Part shown: positions 48,874-58,963 of the stretch, one piece after another
How the letters are laid out: each line of letters opens with the position of its first letter
Numbering within the stretch: the first letter of the stretch is position 1
DNA from: Aquipseudomonas alcaligenes
GTDB taxonomy: Bacteria; Pseudomonadota; Gammaproteobacteria; Pseudomonadales; Pseudomonadaceae
Reading direction: 5' to 3'
Assembly (NCBI RefSeq): GCF_900156545.1
Contig: NZ_FTNW01000003.1
Location: forward strand, 434,001 to 498,000
DNA length: 64,000 nt
The notes under the pieces: model-generated
What the model saw: only the letters and a program-made list of their open reading frames with translations
Databases searched by the model: none
Told to the model about the DNA's origin: nothing
Position numbers and translations under genes: made by a program

Positions 48874-50484
48874 GTGTCCGTACACTCGCCTCAGGCGTTG
48901 CTCAGCCTATCCGGCAGATTGATTCGCAGCACCCTGTTACTGGTTGGCATCCTGGGGCTGCTACTGAGTGCGCTGCAGATCGGCTTCGACTTGCGGCGCA
49001 CCGCCAAGTTGCCTGACGAGGACATGGAGGCCCTGATCGGCCTGACGCGCGAGCCCGCCACGGCCATCCTTTTTTCCCTCGACCGCGATCTGGCCGCCGA
49101 ACTGCTCAGCGGAACCCTTAAACAGCCCGCCATCAGTCGCAGTCGCCTGATGATCAGCGACAGTGAACCACTGGCCGTGCGTGAGCGCGCGCTGAGCACG
49201 GGCGCGCTGCGTGGCTTCAGCGACTGGTTGTTCGGTGCGGTACGTCACTACAGCTGGCCGCTGCGCTCGGAGACGGCAACCGGAGTCGAGGCGCTGGGAA
49301 CTCTGGAAGTGGACGTGGACACCTACTACTACGGGCGAGTGTTCCTTGAGCGCGCCCTGATTACCCTGCTGCTGACGCTGCTTTACGCCCTGCTGCTATC
49401 GGCCTGTCTGCTGGCGGTGTTCCACCTGCAGGTCAGTCGCCCGCTGATCAGTGTGATTCGCTCCATCGCCGGGGTTGATGTCGAACAGGCAGAGAAGGCC
49501 CGCCTGCACGAGCCTCGTGGTCATGCCGACAGTGAGATCGGCCTGCTGGTGAGGCTGACCAACGAACACCTGCAGACCATTGGTAACACGCTAGAACAGC
49601 TGCGTCTGGCGGAAGTCGGACTGAAGCGTTATTCGGACGAGCTGGAGTCGCGCGTCACCGAGCGCACCCGCGAGCTGTCCGAGAGCGTTGCCCAGTTGCA
49701 GGCGGCGCAGAGCCAACTGATCGAGTCGGAGAAGCTGGCGGCTCTGGGCGGGTTGGTGGCCGGCGTGGCGCATGAGGTCAATACGCCCTTGGGGATCGCC
49801 GTTACCGCTTCCTCGGTGCTGAGCGAGGCGCTGGATGAGCTGGGGCGTCAGTTTGCCGAGCAAACGCTCTCCAGCGAAAGCTTTCAGCAGCTGCTGGGGC
49901 AGGCCGTCGATGGCAATGTCATGCTGTTCAACAACATCAAGCGCGCCGCCAAGCTGATCAGTGATTTCAAGCAGACTGCGGTGGATCAGGTCTCCGAGGC
50001 GCGCAGCGACTTCCTGGTTCAGCAGGTCCTTGCCGCGCTGATCGCCAGCCTCCATCCGGAGACCCGCAAGGTTCCGGTCGAACCACTGCTCGCGTGCCCG
50101 CCCGATCTGCAGATGAATAGCCTGCCGGGCGTCCTGACGCAGGTCGTTGCCAACCTGATCATCAACAGTGTGCGTCATGCGTTCAGCCCGGAGATTTCCG
50201 CGCAAATCCGGATCGAGGTGCGCGAGCAGGCTGATCAGGTGGTACTCGAGTACCGCGACAATGGTGTCGGGGTGCCCGCCAATCTGCAGGAGCGGATTTT
50301 CGAGCCGTTCTTCACCACCAAGCGCGGCAGCGGTGGCTCGGGGCTGGGGCTCAACATCGTCTACAACCTGGTCACGCGCAAACTCGGCGGGCGTCTGGAA
50401 TTCAGGTCCGCGCCGGGCGAGGGGGTGCACTTCGTATTGTACTTGCCGCGAGACCTGCCCGTGCAGGCGGAGCGCAAGGACTGA
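48874..50484 (+). CDS. Membrane sensor histidine kinase, partner of the HD-GYP regulator
   Basis: 536 residues. Two transmembrane helices (about residues 16-34 and 148-175) flank a small periplasmic domain, followed by a HAMP-like linker, a coiled coil and the HisKA/HATPase core. The phospho-acceptor is His300 in LGGLVAGVAHEVNTPLGIA. ATP-binding N box: QVVANLIINSVRHAF; G1: EYRDNGVGVP; G2: GGSGLGLNIVYNLV. The start is the GTG at 48874, 3 bases after the regulator stop, so translation is coupled. The signal sensed is unknown. Confidence 0.88.
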   Translation: MSVHSPQALLSLSGRLIRSTLLLVGILGLLLSALQIGFDLRRTAKLPDEDMEALIGLTREPATAILFSLDRDLAAELLSGTLKQPAISRSRLMISDSEPLAVRERALSTGALRGFSDWLFGAVRHYSWPLRSETATGVEALGTLEVDVDTYYYGRVFLERALITLLLTLLYALLLSACLLAVFHLQVSRPLISVIRSIAGVDVEQAEKARLHEPRGHADSEIGLLVRLTNEHLQTIGNTLEQLRLAEVGLKRYSDELESRVTERTRELSESVAQLQAAQSQLIESEKLAALGGLVAGVAHEVNTPLGIAVTASSVLSEALDELGRQFAEQTLSSESFQQLLGQAVDGNVMLFNNIKRAAKLISDFKQTAVDQVSEARSDFLVQQVLAALIASLHPETRKVPVEPLLACPPDLQMNSLPGVLTQVVANLIINSVRHAFSPEISAQIRIEVREQADQVVLEYRDNGVGVPANLQERIFEPFFTTKRGSGGSGLGLNIVYNLVTRKLGGRLEFRSAPGEGVHFVLYLPRDLPVQAERKD

Positions 50485-50534
50485 GAGGGGCGGCAAGGCA
50501 AGCCTGCGGGCCTGCCTCGTTTTGTGTCAGATGC

Positions 50535-51947
50535 TCAGTGCTTGCGCGGCACCGGCTTGAGCAGCTCTTCCGGCGGCATTTCGCAGTTGATCTTGCGCCC
50601 GAGCAGCGCTTCGATCGGCGGCAGGGCGAAGGCGTCATCTTCGCCGGCGAAGCTGATCGAGGTACCGCTGCTGCCGGCACGGCCGGTACGGCCGATGCGG
50701 TGGACGTAGTCGTCCGGCACTTCCGGCAGGGTGAAGTTGATCACGTGGCTGATGCCGTCGACGTGGATGCCACGGCCGGCGACGTCGGTGGCCACCAGAA
50801 CGCGGATCTTGCCTTCGCGGAAGCCTTCCAGGGTCTTGATCCGCTTGTGCTGCGGCACGTCACCGGACATCTGCGCGGCGCTGACGCCGTCACGCACCAG
50901 TTTCTCCTCGATGCGGCGGACTTCGTCGCGGCGGTTGGCGAACACCATGACCCGCTGCCAGTCGTTCTGCGTCACCAGGTTGTACAGCAGCTTGTACTTG
51001 TCCTGGCTGGACACGGCATAGACGTGTTGCTCGACGGTGTCGCTGGCGACGTTCTCCGGCTCGATCTCGACAATGGCGGGGTTGACCGTCCACTGCCGCG
51101 CCAGGTTCATCACGTCCTCGGTGAAGGTGGCGGAGAACAGCAGGGTCTGGCGGTCGCCCTTCATCGGGGTCTGGCGGATGATCTGGCGGACCTGCGGGAT
51201 AAAGCCCATGTCGAGCATGCGGTCGGCCTCGTCCAGCACCATCACCTCGACCATGTCCAGGTGCACTTCGCCGCGCTGGTTGAAGTCCAGCAGGCGGCCG
51301 GGGGTGGCCACCAGGATGTCGCAGTAGCGCGACTCCAGCTGCTTGAGCTGCTTGTCGAAGTCCATGCCGCCGACGAACTGCATGACATTCAGGCCGGTGT
51401 ACTTGGTCAGGGCCTCGGCATCCTTGGCGATCTGTACCACCAGCTCGCGGGTCGGGGCGATGATCAGGGCGCGCGGTTCCCCCATGTAGCGCTCTTTCGG
51501 CGGCTGGGTCTGCAGCAGCTGGGTGATGGTCGAGATCAGGAAGGCGGCAGTCTTGCCGGTACCGGTCTGGGCGCGGCCGATGGCGTCCTTGCCCTTGAGG
51601 GTGTGGCCGAGAACCTGGGCCTGAATCGGCGTGCAATAGGGGAAGCCGAGGTCATGAATGGCGTGCATCAGTTCCGGGGCCAGACGGAAGTCATGGAAGC
51701 GGGTCTTGCCTTCCTGCGGTTCGACCACGAAGTCTTCCAGCTTCCAGGTATCCGCCGGCTTGGCCGGGCGTTCGCGGCGCGGCTTGTCGGCGCGCGGCTT
51801 CTTGGTTTCGCGCGGCGTTTCCGCCTTCGGCTGCGACTGACGCGGGGCGCTCGACTGGCTGGGAGCGCTGGAGGTGCTGGCGGGAGTGATACTGGCGGGC
51901 TGTTCGGCTTCGCCCTTGCTGAAAATTTTCTTGAGTGCTTTGAGCAC
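50535..51947 (-). CDS. rhlB: DEAD-box RNA helicase RhlB
   Basis: 470 residues. DEAD-box motifs: GxxPTxxQ-like ([10 protein letters not shown]), motif [13 protein letters not shown], Ia [48 protein letters not shown] and [15 protein letters not shown]. In the degradosome of gammaproteobacteria RhlB helps RNase E degrade mRNA. The N-terminus has a low-complexity Ser/Pro/Lys/Arg-rich linker before the core. The GTG at 51947 ([16 protein letters not shown]) is preferred; an in-frame ATG at 51995 adds 16 residues unlike the family. Confidence 0.93.
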   Translation of the reverse strand: MLKALKKIFSKGEAEQPASITPASTSSAPSQSSAPRQSQPKAETPRETKKPRADKPRRERPAKPADTWKLEDFVVEPQEGKTRFHDFRLAPELMHAIHDLGFPYCTPIQAQVLGHTLKGKDAIGRAQTGTGKTAAFLISTITQLLQTQPPKERYMGEPRALIIAPTRELVVQIAKDAEALTKYTGLNVMQFVGGMDFDKQLKQLESRYCDILVATPGRLLDFNQRGEVHLDMVEVMVLDEADRMLDMGFIPQVRQIIRQTPMKGDRQTLLFSATFTEDVMNLARQWTVNPAIVEIEPENVASDTVEQHVYAVSSQDKYKLLYNLVTQNDWQRVMVFANRRDEVRRIEEKLVRDGVSAAQMSGDVPQHKRIKTLEGFREGKIRVLVATDVAGRGIHVDGISHVINFTLPEVPDDYVHRIGRTGRAGSSGTSISFAGEDDAFALPPIEALLGRKINCEMPPEELLKPVPRKH

Positions 51948-52034
51948 GGCCGTCTCGTATTGGTCAAGGAATGAACGGAGGCCAGTGTAAAGCAAGATGC
52001 CCGCGCGGCGAAGTGCCGCGCGGGTTGCACCCGC

Positions 52035-53195
52035 TCAGTCGGGAAGGCTGGCGAGGAGCAGGTCGCGCACGTTGCCGCCCATGATCGCGGCGATGTCGGC
52101 GTCGCTGAAGCCGGCGCCCTGCAGGCCTTCGGTGATCTGCGCCAGGCCGGTGGTATCGAAGGGCGTGTGCACGGTGCCGTTGAAGTCCGAGCCCAGGGCC
52201 ACGTGCTGCACTCCGACCTTGTCCGCGGCATAGCGGATGGCACGGACGATGGCGCCGACCGAGGTTTCGCAGACGGCTGCGTCCCAGTAGCCGATGCCGA
52301 TCACCCCGCCGGTGGCGGCGATGCGCTTGAGGTGATCGTCGGTGAGGTTGCGCGGTCCCGGGCAGGTGCCGGCGACGCCGGTGTGAGAGACCAGGACGGG
52401 GCGTTTGGCGATGGCCAGTACGTCATCGATCAGCGGCTTGGAGGCATGGGCCAGGTCGACCAGCATGCGCTTTTCCTCGAGACGGGCGATCACCTGGCGG
52501 CCCAGTGGGGTCAGCCCGCCTTTGACCAGGCCATGGGCCGAGCCACCGACCTCGTTGTCGAAGAAGTGAGTCAGGCCGGCGATGCGAAAGCCGGCGTCAT
52601 ACAGGCGGTCGAGGTTCTCCAGCTTACCCTCGATGGGCTGTAGCCCTTCGGTGGCCAGTACGGTGGCCAGGCGCTGCGGGTCGCGCTGCCAATCTTCCAG
52701 GTAGCGGGCCAGTTCGGCACGGTTGTGGATCAGCACCAGTTTGCCGTCGCTGGCGGCTGCGGCCTGCTTCAGCTTGTCGGCCTGGTACAGGGCGCGGGCC
52801 AGCAGGCTGCTCCAGGTCTCGCGGGGCCAGCGCTGTGCCATGGCCAGCAGGGTGATGTTGTCGCTGTCGGCGCCGTTGCTCTCGTAGTTGATGCCGCGCG
52901 GGGTCTTGGTGACGGTGGAAAATACCTGCAGGCCGACACGGCCCTCGAGCAGGCGCGGCAGATCGGAGTGGCCGTAGTCATGGCGCTCGAGCAGGTCGCG
53001 CTGCCAGAGCAGGGCATCGTCGTGCAGGTCGGCGACGAACAGGCGCTGGTGCAGCTGCTTGGCCTGTTCGCTGGCCGGGTAGGGCGGCGGCGCCGCCACG
53101 CTGTTCATCTGCCGGTCGAGCAGGTTGGGCAGGGTGAAGAAGGTGCCCGCGCCCACAGGCACGAGGATCAGCAGGGCGAGCAGCAGCTTGGGCAT
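52035..53195 (-). CDS. M19-family membrane dipeptidase
   Basis: 386 residues. The N-terminus MPKLLLALLILVPVGAGTF is a signal anchor. The zinc ligands of renal dipeptidase-like enzymes appear in VADLHDDALLWQRDL (HxD), the bridging Glu region ATEGLQPIEGKL, and the histidines in DLAHASKPLIDDVLAIAKRPVLVSHTGVAG. HVALGSDFNGTVHTP completes the site. It cleaves dipeptides, possibly D-containing, in the periplasm. It stands alone between rhlB and the GGDEF gene, all on the minus strand. Confidence 0.9.
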   Translation of the reverse strand: MPKLLLALLILVPVGAGTFFTLPNLLDRQMNSVAAPPPYPASEQAKQLHQRLFVADLHDDALLWQRDLLERHDYGHSDLPRLLEGRVGLQVFSTVTKTPRGINYESNGADSDNITLLAMAQRWPRETWSSLLARALYQADKLKQAAAASDGKLVLIHNRAELARYLEDWQRDPQRLATVLATEGLQPIEGKLENLDRLYDAGFRIAGLTHFFDNEVGGSAHGLVKGGLTPLGRQVIARLEEKRMLVDLAHASKPLIDDVLAIAKRPVLVSHTGVAGTCPGPRNLTDDHLKRIAATGGVIGIGYWDAAVCETSVGAIVRAIRYAADKVGVQHVALGSDFNGTVHTPFDTTGLAQITEGLQGAGFSDADIAAIMGGNVRDLLLASLPD

Positions 53196-53297
53196 GGTGC
53201 ATGTCCGATCATTGTTGTTGTGGACCGGACTCTAGCAAGGCGCGTCAGCGGCTGGCGATGATGTGGCGGATTCGCCGGGGAGTTTGGCGGGGCGGCC

Positions 53298-54236
53298 TCA
53301 GCCGTACAGGCAGTTACGGCCCTGTTGTTTGGCCTTGTAAAGGGCGCAGTCGGCACGTGCGATCAGGCTTTCCAGGCCGTCCTTGTCCTGCAGCTGCGCC
53401 ATACCGATGGACACGGTGACGCCCGGCAGTATGCCGACCGGCGAATAGAACGATTCGATCTGCGCCAGGCTCTGGCGCAGGCGCTCGCCGATGGTGCGGG
53501 CTTCCGCCGCGTCCAGCTCCGGAAGGAGGATGACGAACTCCTCGCCGCCATAGCGCACCATGCTGTCCTTGGGCCGCAGCTGGTTGCGCAGGGTGTGCGC
53601 CACCAGGCACAGGGCATAATCGCCGGCCAGGTGGCCGTGCTGGTCGTTGTAGGCCTTGAAGTGGTCGACATCGAGCATCAGCATGCTCAGCGGCTGGCCA
53701 TTGAAGGCGCAGCGGGTGCTCTCGCGCTCGTAGACGTGCTCCAGCCAGCGCCGGTTGAAGCAGCCGGTGAGAATGTCGACATTGGCGTTCTGTTCGCTGT
53801 CGAGGATGATCCGGTTGCCCTGGCGCACGCGCTCGCACAGCAGCTCCAGCAGGTTCTGCATCAGCTCCGGCGACTGGTTGAACAGCTTGACCAGCGATTC
53901 GCGGTGCAGGCGCAGCACCAGAGAGGGCTGCGTGGCCACGACATAGGCAGAGGGGCGGTCATTGTCGATGAAGCTGATTTCCCCGGCGCAGTCGCCCGGG
54001 CGCAGGGTGCTGACCGGCTGATTGTCGAGCGAGCCTAGGTAGACCTTCAGCTCGCCCTCCAGCAGGAGGTACAGATGCTGGTTGCGGTTGAAGGGCGAGA
54101 GCAGAATCTCGCTGGCTTCCAGCTCGCAGGCACGGAACTCGCGCAATAGCTGTTGCAGGCTGTTGGCCGTGACATTCTGGAATAGTCGCAGTTGGCGGAT
54201 CTGCTGGAGATCCTCCTGCCAGTGGGTATTTTTCAT
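53298..54236 (-). CDS. Cyclic-nucleotide-binding-like domain plus GGDEF diguanylate cyclase
   Basis: 312 residues. The N-terminal half is a cyclic-nucleotide-binding (Crp-like) sensor domain (LYLLLEGELKVYLGSLDNQPVSTLRPGDCAGEISFIDNDRPSAYVVA in pieces). The C-terminal half is a GGDEF domain with signature GGEEF at about residues 230-234, a variant accepted as active, and the inhibitory RxxD site RPKD five residues upstream. It should make cyclic di-GMP and be product-inhibited. The start MKNTHWQEDL at 54236 is one of several; none has a clear Shine-Dalgarno. It opposes the HD-GYP protein encoded about 5 kb away. Confidence 0.88.
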   Translation of the reverse strand: MKNTHWQEDLQQIRQLRLFQNVTANSLQQLLREFRACELEASEILLSPFNRNQHLYLLLEGELKVYLGSLDNQPVSTLRPGDCAGEISFIDNDRPSAYVVATQPSLVLRLHRESLVKLFNQSPELMQNLLELLCERVRQGNRIILDSEQNANVDILTGCFNRRWLEHVYERESTRCAFNGQPLSMLMLDVDHFKAYNDQHGHLAGDYALCLVAHTLRNQLRPKDSMVRYGGEEFVILLPELDAAEARTIGERLRQSLAQIESFYSPVGILPGVTVSIGMAQLQDKDGLESLIARADCALYKAKQQGRNCLYG

Positions 54237-54410
54237 CGCAAGAATGAATAACCTGTCTGGCTGCATAGAGCGGCGGGCATCGCGAAACACTCCCTGTTTA
54301 GGGCGAAAACCTGACTACCGCGGACCTTATTCCCTGCAATATTACCTAGGCAATCCCCGCGCTAGAGCCGCCCGACCAGCGGTCGAGCCGGCTGGACGGG
54401 GGCCTGGGAA

Positions 54411-54441
54411 GTGACGTTCACTTGACTGAATTTCGTTCAGT
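54411..54441. promoter_or_regulatory. Two palindromes between estB and the GGDEF gene
   Basis: GTGACGTTCAC (54411-54421, dyad GTGA/TCAC) is followed by ACTGAATTTCGTTCAGT (54425-54441, perfect 6-bp arms). Neither is followed by a T-run on the minus strand. They lie about 175 bases upstream of the GGDEF gene and downstream of estB, so they may be operator sites or weak hairpins. Confidence 0.35.
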
Positions 54442-54481
54442 TAGCGAGCTCTGTCGGGGTGTCGACGTAAGCTTGACGTGC

Positions 54482-55228
<747 letters not shown>

Positions 55229-55277
55229 CTAGAACTTTACCTATTGACCTTCCTTCAATACCGCTCGGTCACGAAGC

Positions 55278-55293
55278 TGGTACGCGCCTTGCT
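55278..55293 (+). promoter_or_regulatory. Candidate sigma-54 promoter of aapJQMP
   Basis: TGGTACGCGCCTTGCT fits the RpoN consensus TGGCACG-N4-TTGCW with one mismatch (T for C), with the invariant GG (55279-55280) and GC (55291-55292) exactly 10 bases apart. The transcript would start near 55305, giving a leader of about 230 bases. Confidence 0.6.
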
Positions 55294-55533
55294 GTAGCGA
55301 ACGGGTCCGGTGGGGGCCGCATGCTGCGGAGTAGCCGGACACTCTGCTGCGTCTCTTTCCCGTAAGACCTACGGGGAGTGAGCGGGTCATTCGCCGGTCT
55401 GCGGATCGGCATCTAGACTCCCTTCAGGTTCGCACCCCGGTTGATCCTGCCATGGTGGCGGGATCGAACGTGCCTCACAAGGGTACGGCGGCAGGACCGA
55501 GACTCGACCAAACAAGAACACTTGGAGGTTTTG
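55294..55533 (+). other. Structured leader region of aapJ (non-coding)
   Basis: This stretch, part of the 391-base gap between estB and aapJ, contains no ORF I can support. It has two hairpins: one with outer arms GTCCGG (about 55310) and CCGGAC, enclosing CCGCATGCTGCGG, and a second, GATCCTGCC (55443-55451) with GGCGGGATC (55457-55465, one G-T pair). A perfect GGAGG Shine-Dalgarno sits at 55524-55528. Confidence 0.5.
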
Positions 55534-56562
55534 ATGAAGATGGTGAAATCCACCCTGGCAGTACTGACCACGGCTGCGGTGCTCGGTGTGAGCGGTTTTG
55601 CTCATGCGGGAGCCACCCTGGATGCGGTGAAGAAGAAAGGCTTCGTGCAGTGCGGTATCAGCGACGGCTTGCCCGGTTTCTCCTACGCCGACGCCAAGGG
55701 TAACTACCTGGGCATCGACGTGGATGTCTGCCGTGCCGTGGCCGCTGCCGTGTTCGGCGACGCCTCCAAGGTCAAGTACAGCCCGCTGACCGCCAAGGAG
55801 CGCTTCACCGCGCTGCAATCCGGCGAAGTCGACATGCTGTCGCGCAACACCACCTGGACCAGCTCGCGTGATGCGGCCATGGGCCTGAACTTCACCGGCG
55901 TGACCTACTACGACGGTCAGGGCTTCCTGGTGAACAAGAAGCTTGGCGTATCCAGCGCCAAGGAACTGGATGGTGCCACCGTGTGCATCCAGGCCGGCAC
56001 CACCACCGAGCTGAACCTCGCCGACTACTTCCGCGCCAACGGCCTGAAGTACACCCCCATCACCTACGACACCTCCGACGAGAGCGCCAAGTCGCTGGAG
56101 TCCGGCCGTTGCGACGTGCTGACCTCCGACCAGTCCCAGCTGTACGCCCAGCGCATCAAGCTGGCCGCGCCGGATGACTACGTGGTGCTGCCGGAAGTGA
56201 TCTCCAAGGAACCGCTCGGCCCGTCAGTGCGCCAGGGTGACGAGGAGTGGTTCGATATCGTGCGCTGGACCCTCTATGCGCAGCTCAATGCCGAAGAGCT
56301 GGGCGTGACTTCCGCTAACGTGGAAGAGCTGTCCAAGTCCACCAAGAACCCGGATATCGCCCGTCTGCTGGGTGCCGAGGGTGACTTCGGCAAGGATCTG
56401 AAGCTGCCGAAGGACTGGGCTGTGCAGATCGTCAAGCAAGTCGGCAACTACGGTGAAATCTTCGATCGCAACGTCGGTGCCGGCAGCGAGCTGAAGATCG
56501 AACGTGGTCTCAATGCCCTGTGGAACAAGGGTGGTCTGCAGTACGCACCGCCGGTGCGCTGA
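55534..56562 (+). CDS. aapJ: Amino acid ABC transporter, periplasmic binding protein
   Basis: 342 residues with signal peptide MKMVKSTLAVLTTAAVLGVSGFAHA. Pattern of the general L-amino-acid binding proteins (AapJ/BztA): VKKKGFVQCGISDGLPGFSYAD, LGIDVDVCRAVAAAVFGD, LQSGEVDMLSRNTTWTSSRD, and LESGRCDVLTSDQSQLYAQR. It delivers acidic, neutral or basic amino acids to AapQMP. It has a strong Shine-Dalgarno and probable sigma-54 promoter. Two hairpins separate it from aapQ, which commonly lets the binding protein be made in excess. Confidence 0.93.
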   Translation: MKMVKSTLAVLTTAAVLGVSGFAHAGATLDAVKKKGFVQCGISDGLPGFSYADAKGNYLGIDVDVCRAVAAAVFGDASKVKYSPLTAKERFTALQSGEVDMLSRNTTWTSSRDAAMGLNFTGVTYYDGQGFLVNKKLGVSSAKELDGATVCIQAGTTTELNLADYFRANGLKYTPITYDTSDESAKSLESGRCDVLTSDQSQLYAQRIKLAAPDDYVVLPEVISKEPLGPSVRQGDEEWFDIVRWTLYAQLNAEELGVTSANVEELSKSTKNPDIARLLGAEGDFGKDLKLPKDWAVQIVKQVGNYGEIFDRNVGAGSELKIERGLNALWNKGGLQYAPPVR

Positions 56563-56574
56563 CCGCCATGCCAA

Positions 56575-56594
56575 CGCCCCTCGTACGAGGGGCG
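56575..56594 (+). other. Perfect 20-base palindrome after aapJ
   Basis: CGCCCCTCGT-ACGAGGGGCG, a fully self-complementary hairpin 12 bases after the aapJ stop, followed by CTGGTGTTCCTGATTT. Likely an mRNA 3'-end stabiliser or partial terminator. Confidence 0.7.
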
Positions 56595-56614
56595 CTGGTG
56601 TTCCTGATTTCGTG

Positions 56615-56647
56615 AACTCCGCGCCGCAAGCCATGGGCGCGGAGTTT
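56615..56647 (+). other. Second hairpin between aapJ and aapQ
   Basis: AACTCCGCGCC (56615-56625) pairs perfectly with GGCGCGGAGTT (56636-56646), then TT. It lies directly ahead of the aapQ ribosome-binding site. Confidence 0.65.
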
Positions 56648-56661
56648 CCATGAGGGCCGTT

Positions 56662-57846
56662 ATGCAGAATCCCCCCATTTCCCCGCGCCCACGCACGTCG
56701 GTCTGGACCGATCCGCAGGTGCGTGGCTGGCTATTCCAGATCATCGCCGTCGTCGCCGTCGTGGCGATCGGCTGGTACCTGTTCCACAACACCCAGCACA
56801 ACCTGGCTCAGCGCGGCATCCTCTCCGGGTTCGGCTTCCTGGAGCAAAGCGCCGGCTTCGGCATCCCGCAGCATCTGATCGATTACACCGAGAGCGACAC
56901 CTACGGCCGCGTCTTCGTCATCGGCCTGCTCAACACCCTGCTGGTGGCGGGTATCGGCATCGTGCTGGCCACCGTGCTCGGTTTCATCCTCGGCGTGGCG
57001 CGACTGTCGCCCAACTGGCTGATCAGCAAGCTGGCCACCGTCTACATCGAGATCTTCCGCAACATCCCGCCGTTGCTGCAGATCTTCTTCTGGTACTTCG
57101 CGGTGTTCCTGCCGTTGCCCGGCCCGCGGCAGAGCCTGAACATCAGCGACACCTTCTTCCTCAGCAACCGCGGCCTGAACATGCCGGCGCCGACGGCAGC
57201 CGAGGGCTTCTGGGCCTGCTTCATCGCGCTGCTGCTGGCGCTGGTGGCGGTCTGGTTTCTGGCGCGCTGGGCGCGGCAGCGCTTCGAGGCGACTGGCCGC
57301 GGTTTCCCGACCCTGATTGCCAGCCTGGTGCTGATCGTCGGCCTACCGAGCCTGGCCGCGCTGGTGTTCGGCGACCCTTTTCACTGGACGGTGCCGGAGC
57401 TCAAGGGCTTCAACTTCCGCGGTGGCTGGGTGCTGATTCCCGAGCTGATGGCGCTGACCCTGGCGCTGACCGTGTACACCGCGGCGTTCATCGCCGAGAT
57501 CGTGCGTTCCGGGATCAAGGCGGTCAGCCACGGCCAGACCGAGGCGGCCCGCTCCCTCGGCCTGCCGGCCGGCAAGACGCTGCGCCTGGTCATCGTGCCG
57601 CAGGCCCTGCGGGTGATCATCCCGCCGCTGACCAGCCAGTACCTGAACATCGTGAAGAACTCGTCGCTGGCGGCCGGTATCGGCTACCCCGACATGGTCT
57701 CGCTGTTCGCCGGTACCACCCTGAACCAGACCGGTCAGGCCATCGAGGTCATCGCCATCACCATGAGCGTGTACCTGGCCATCAGCATCAGCATCTCGAT
57801 CCTGATGAACTGGTACAACAAGCGCATCGCGCTGATCGAGCGGTAA
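56662..57846 (+). CDS. aapQ: Amino acid ABC transporter permease
   Basis: 394 residues with about eight hydrophobic segments and the HisM/GlnP-type permease EAA loop (GQTEAARSLGLPAGKTLRLVIVPQALRVIIPPLTSQYLN). Family AapQ/BztB proteins pair with AapM. The start MQNPPISPRPRTSVWTD at 56662 is preferred over the ATG at 56650 because GAGGG lies 5 bases ahead. aapM follows 10 bases after the stop. Confidence 0.93.
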   Translation: MQNPPISPRPRTSVWTDPQVRGWLFQIIAVVAVVAIGWYLFHNTQHNLAQRGILSGFGFLEQSAGFGIPQHLIDYTESDTYGRVFVIGLLNTLLVAGIGIVLATVLGFILGVARLSPNWLISKLATVYIEIFRNIPPLLQIFFWYFAVFLPLPGPRQSLNISDTFFLSNRGLNMPAPTAAEGFWACFIALLLALVAVWFLARWARQRFEATGRGFPTLIASLVLIVGLPSLAALVFGDPFHWTVPELKGFNFRGGWVLIPELMALTLALTVYTAAFIAEIVRSGIKAVSHGQTEAARSLGLPAGKTLRLVIVPQALRVIIPPLTSQYLNIVKNSSLAAGIGYPDMVSLFAGTTLNQTGQAIEVIAITMSVYLAISISISILMNWYNKRIALIER

Positions 57847-57856
57847 GGAGAAGCGC

Positions 57857-58954
57857 ATGGAAGTCCATCAATTCCGTCCCAGCCTGCCGCCGCCGCGCCT
57901 GAGTGTCGGCGTCATCGGCTGGCTGCGGTCCAACCTGTTCTCCAACTGGTTCAACACCCTGTTGACCCTGCTGGCCATCTACCTGGTCTGGCTGATCGTG
58001 CCGCCGCTGCTCCAGTGGGCGGTGTTCCAGGCCGACTGGACCGGCACCACCCGCGCCGACTGCACCAGCGAGGGCGCCTGCTGGGTGTTCATCAAGGAAC
58101 GCATCGACCAGTTCATGTACGGCTTCTACCCGGAGGAGCTGCGCTGGCGTGTGGACCTGACGGTGTGGCTGGCGGTGATCGGCGCGGCGCCGCTGTTCGT
58201 GCCGATGATGCCGCGCAAGGCCCTGTACGGCCTGGTGTTCCTGGTGGCCTACCCGTTGCTGGCCTTCTGGCTGCTGCACGGCGGTTTCCTTGGCCTGTCC
58301 GAGGTGGAAACCAGCCAATGGGGCGGCCTGATGCTGACCCTGGTGATCGCTGCGGTTGGCATTGCCGGCGCGCTGCCGCTGGGCATTCTGCTGGCCCTCG
58401 GTCGGCGCTCGAAGATGCCGGCGATCCGCGTGATCTGCGTGACATTCATCGAGTTCTGGCGCGGTGTGCCGCTGATCACCGTGCTGTTCATGTCCTCGGT
58501 GATGCTGCCGCTGTTCCTGCCGGAGGGCCTGAGCTTCGACAAGCTGCTGCGCGCGCTGATCGGGGTGATCCTGTTCCAGTCCGCCTACATCGCCGAGGTG
58601 GTGCGTGGCGGCCTGCAGGCCATTCCCAAGGGGCAGTACGAGGCGGCCGCGGCGATGGGCCTGGGCTACTGGCGGATGATGGGTCTGGTGATCCTGCCGC
58701 AGGCGCTCAAGCTGGTGATCCCGGGCATCGTCAACACCTTCATCGCCCTGTTCAAGGACACCAGCTTGGTCATCATCATCGGCCTGTTCGACCTGCTCAA
58801 CAGCATCAAGCAGGCCACCACCGACCCGGCCTGGCTGGGCATGGCGACCGAGGGCTACGTGTTCGCCGCCCTGGTGTTCTGGATTTTCTGTTTCGGCATG
58901 TCCCGCTATTCCATGCGCCTGGAGCGCAAGCTGGACACCGGCCACAAGCGTTAG
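57857..58954 (+). CDS. aapM: Amino acid ABC transporter permease
   Basis: 365 residues, second permease of the Aap system, with the EAA-type loop GQYEAAAAMGLGYWRMMGLVILPQALKLVIPGIVNTFIALF. Several hydrophobic helices. aapP follows 9 bases downstream. Confidence 0.93.
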   Translation: MEVHQFRPSLPPPRLSVGVIGWLRSNLFSNWFNTLLTLLAIYLVWLIVPPLLQWAVFQADWTGTTRADCTSEGACWVFIKERIDQFMYGFYPEELRWRVDLTVWLAVIGAAPLFVPMMPRKALYGLVFLVAYPLLAFWLLHGGFLGLSEVETSQWGGLMLTLVIAAVGIAGALPLGILLALGRRSKMPAIRVICVTFIEFWRGVPLITVLFMSSVMLPLFLPEGLSFDKLLRALIGVILFQSAYIAEVVRGGLQAIPKGQYEAAAAMGLGYWRMMGLVILPQALKLVIPGIVNTFIALFKDTSLVIIIGLFDLLNSIKQATTDPAWLGMATEGYVFAALVFWIFCFGMSRYSMRLERKLDTGHKR

Positions 58955-58963
58955 GAGCCATTC

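Noticed and set aside
50535-51995. RhlB starting at the ATG 51995
   Set aside because: The 16 extra residues do not resemble the family N-terminus; GTG at 51947 fits better.
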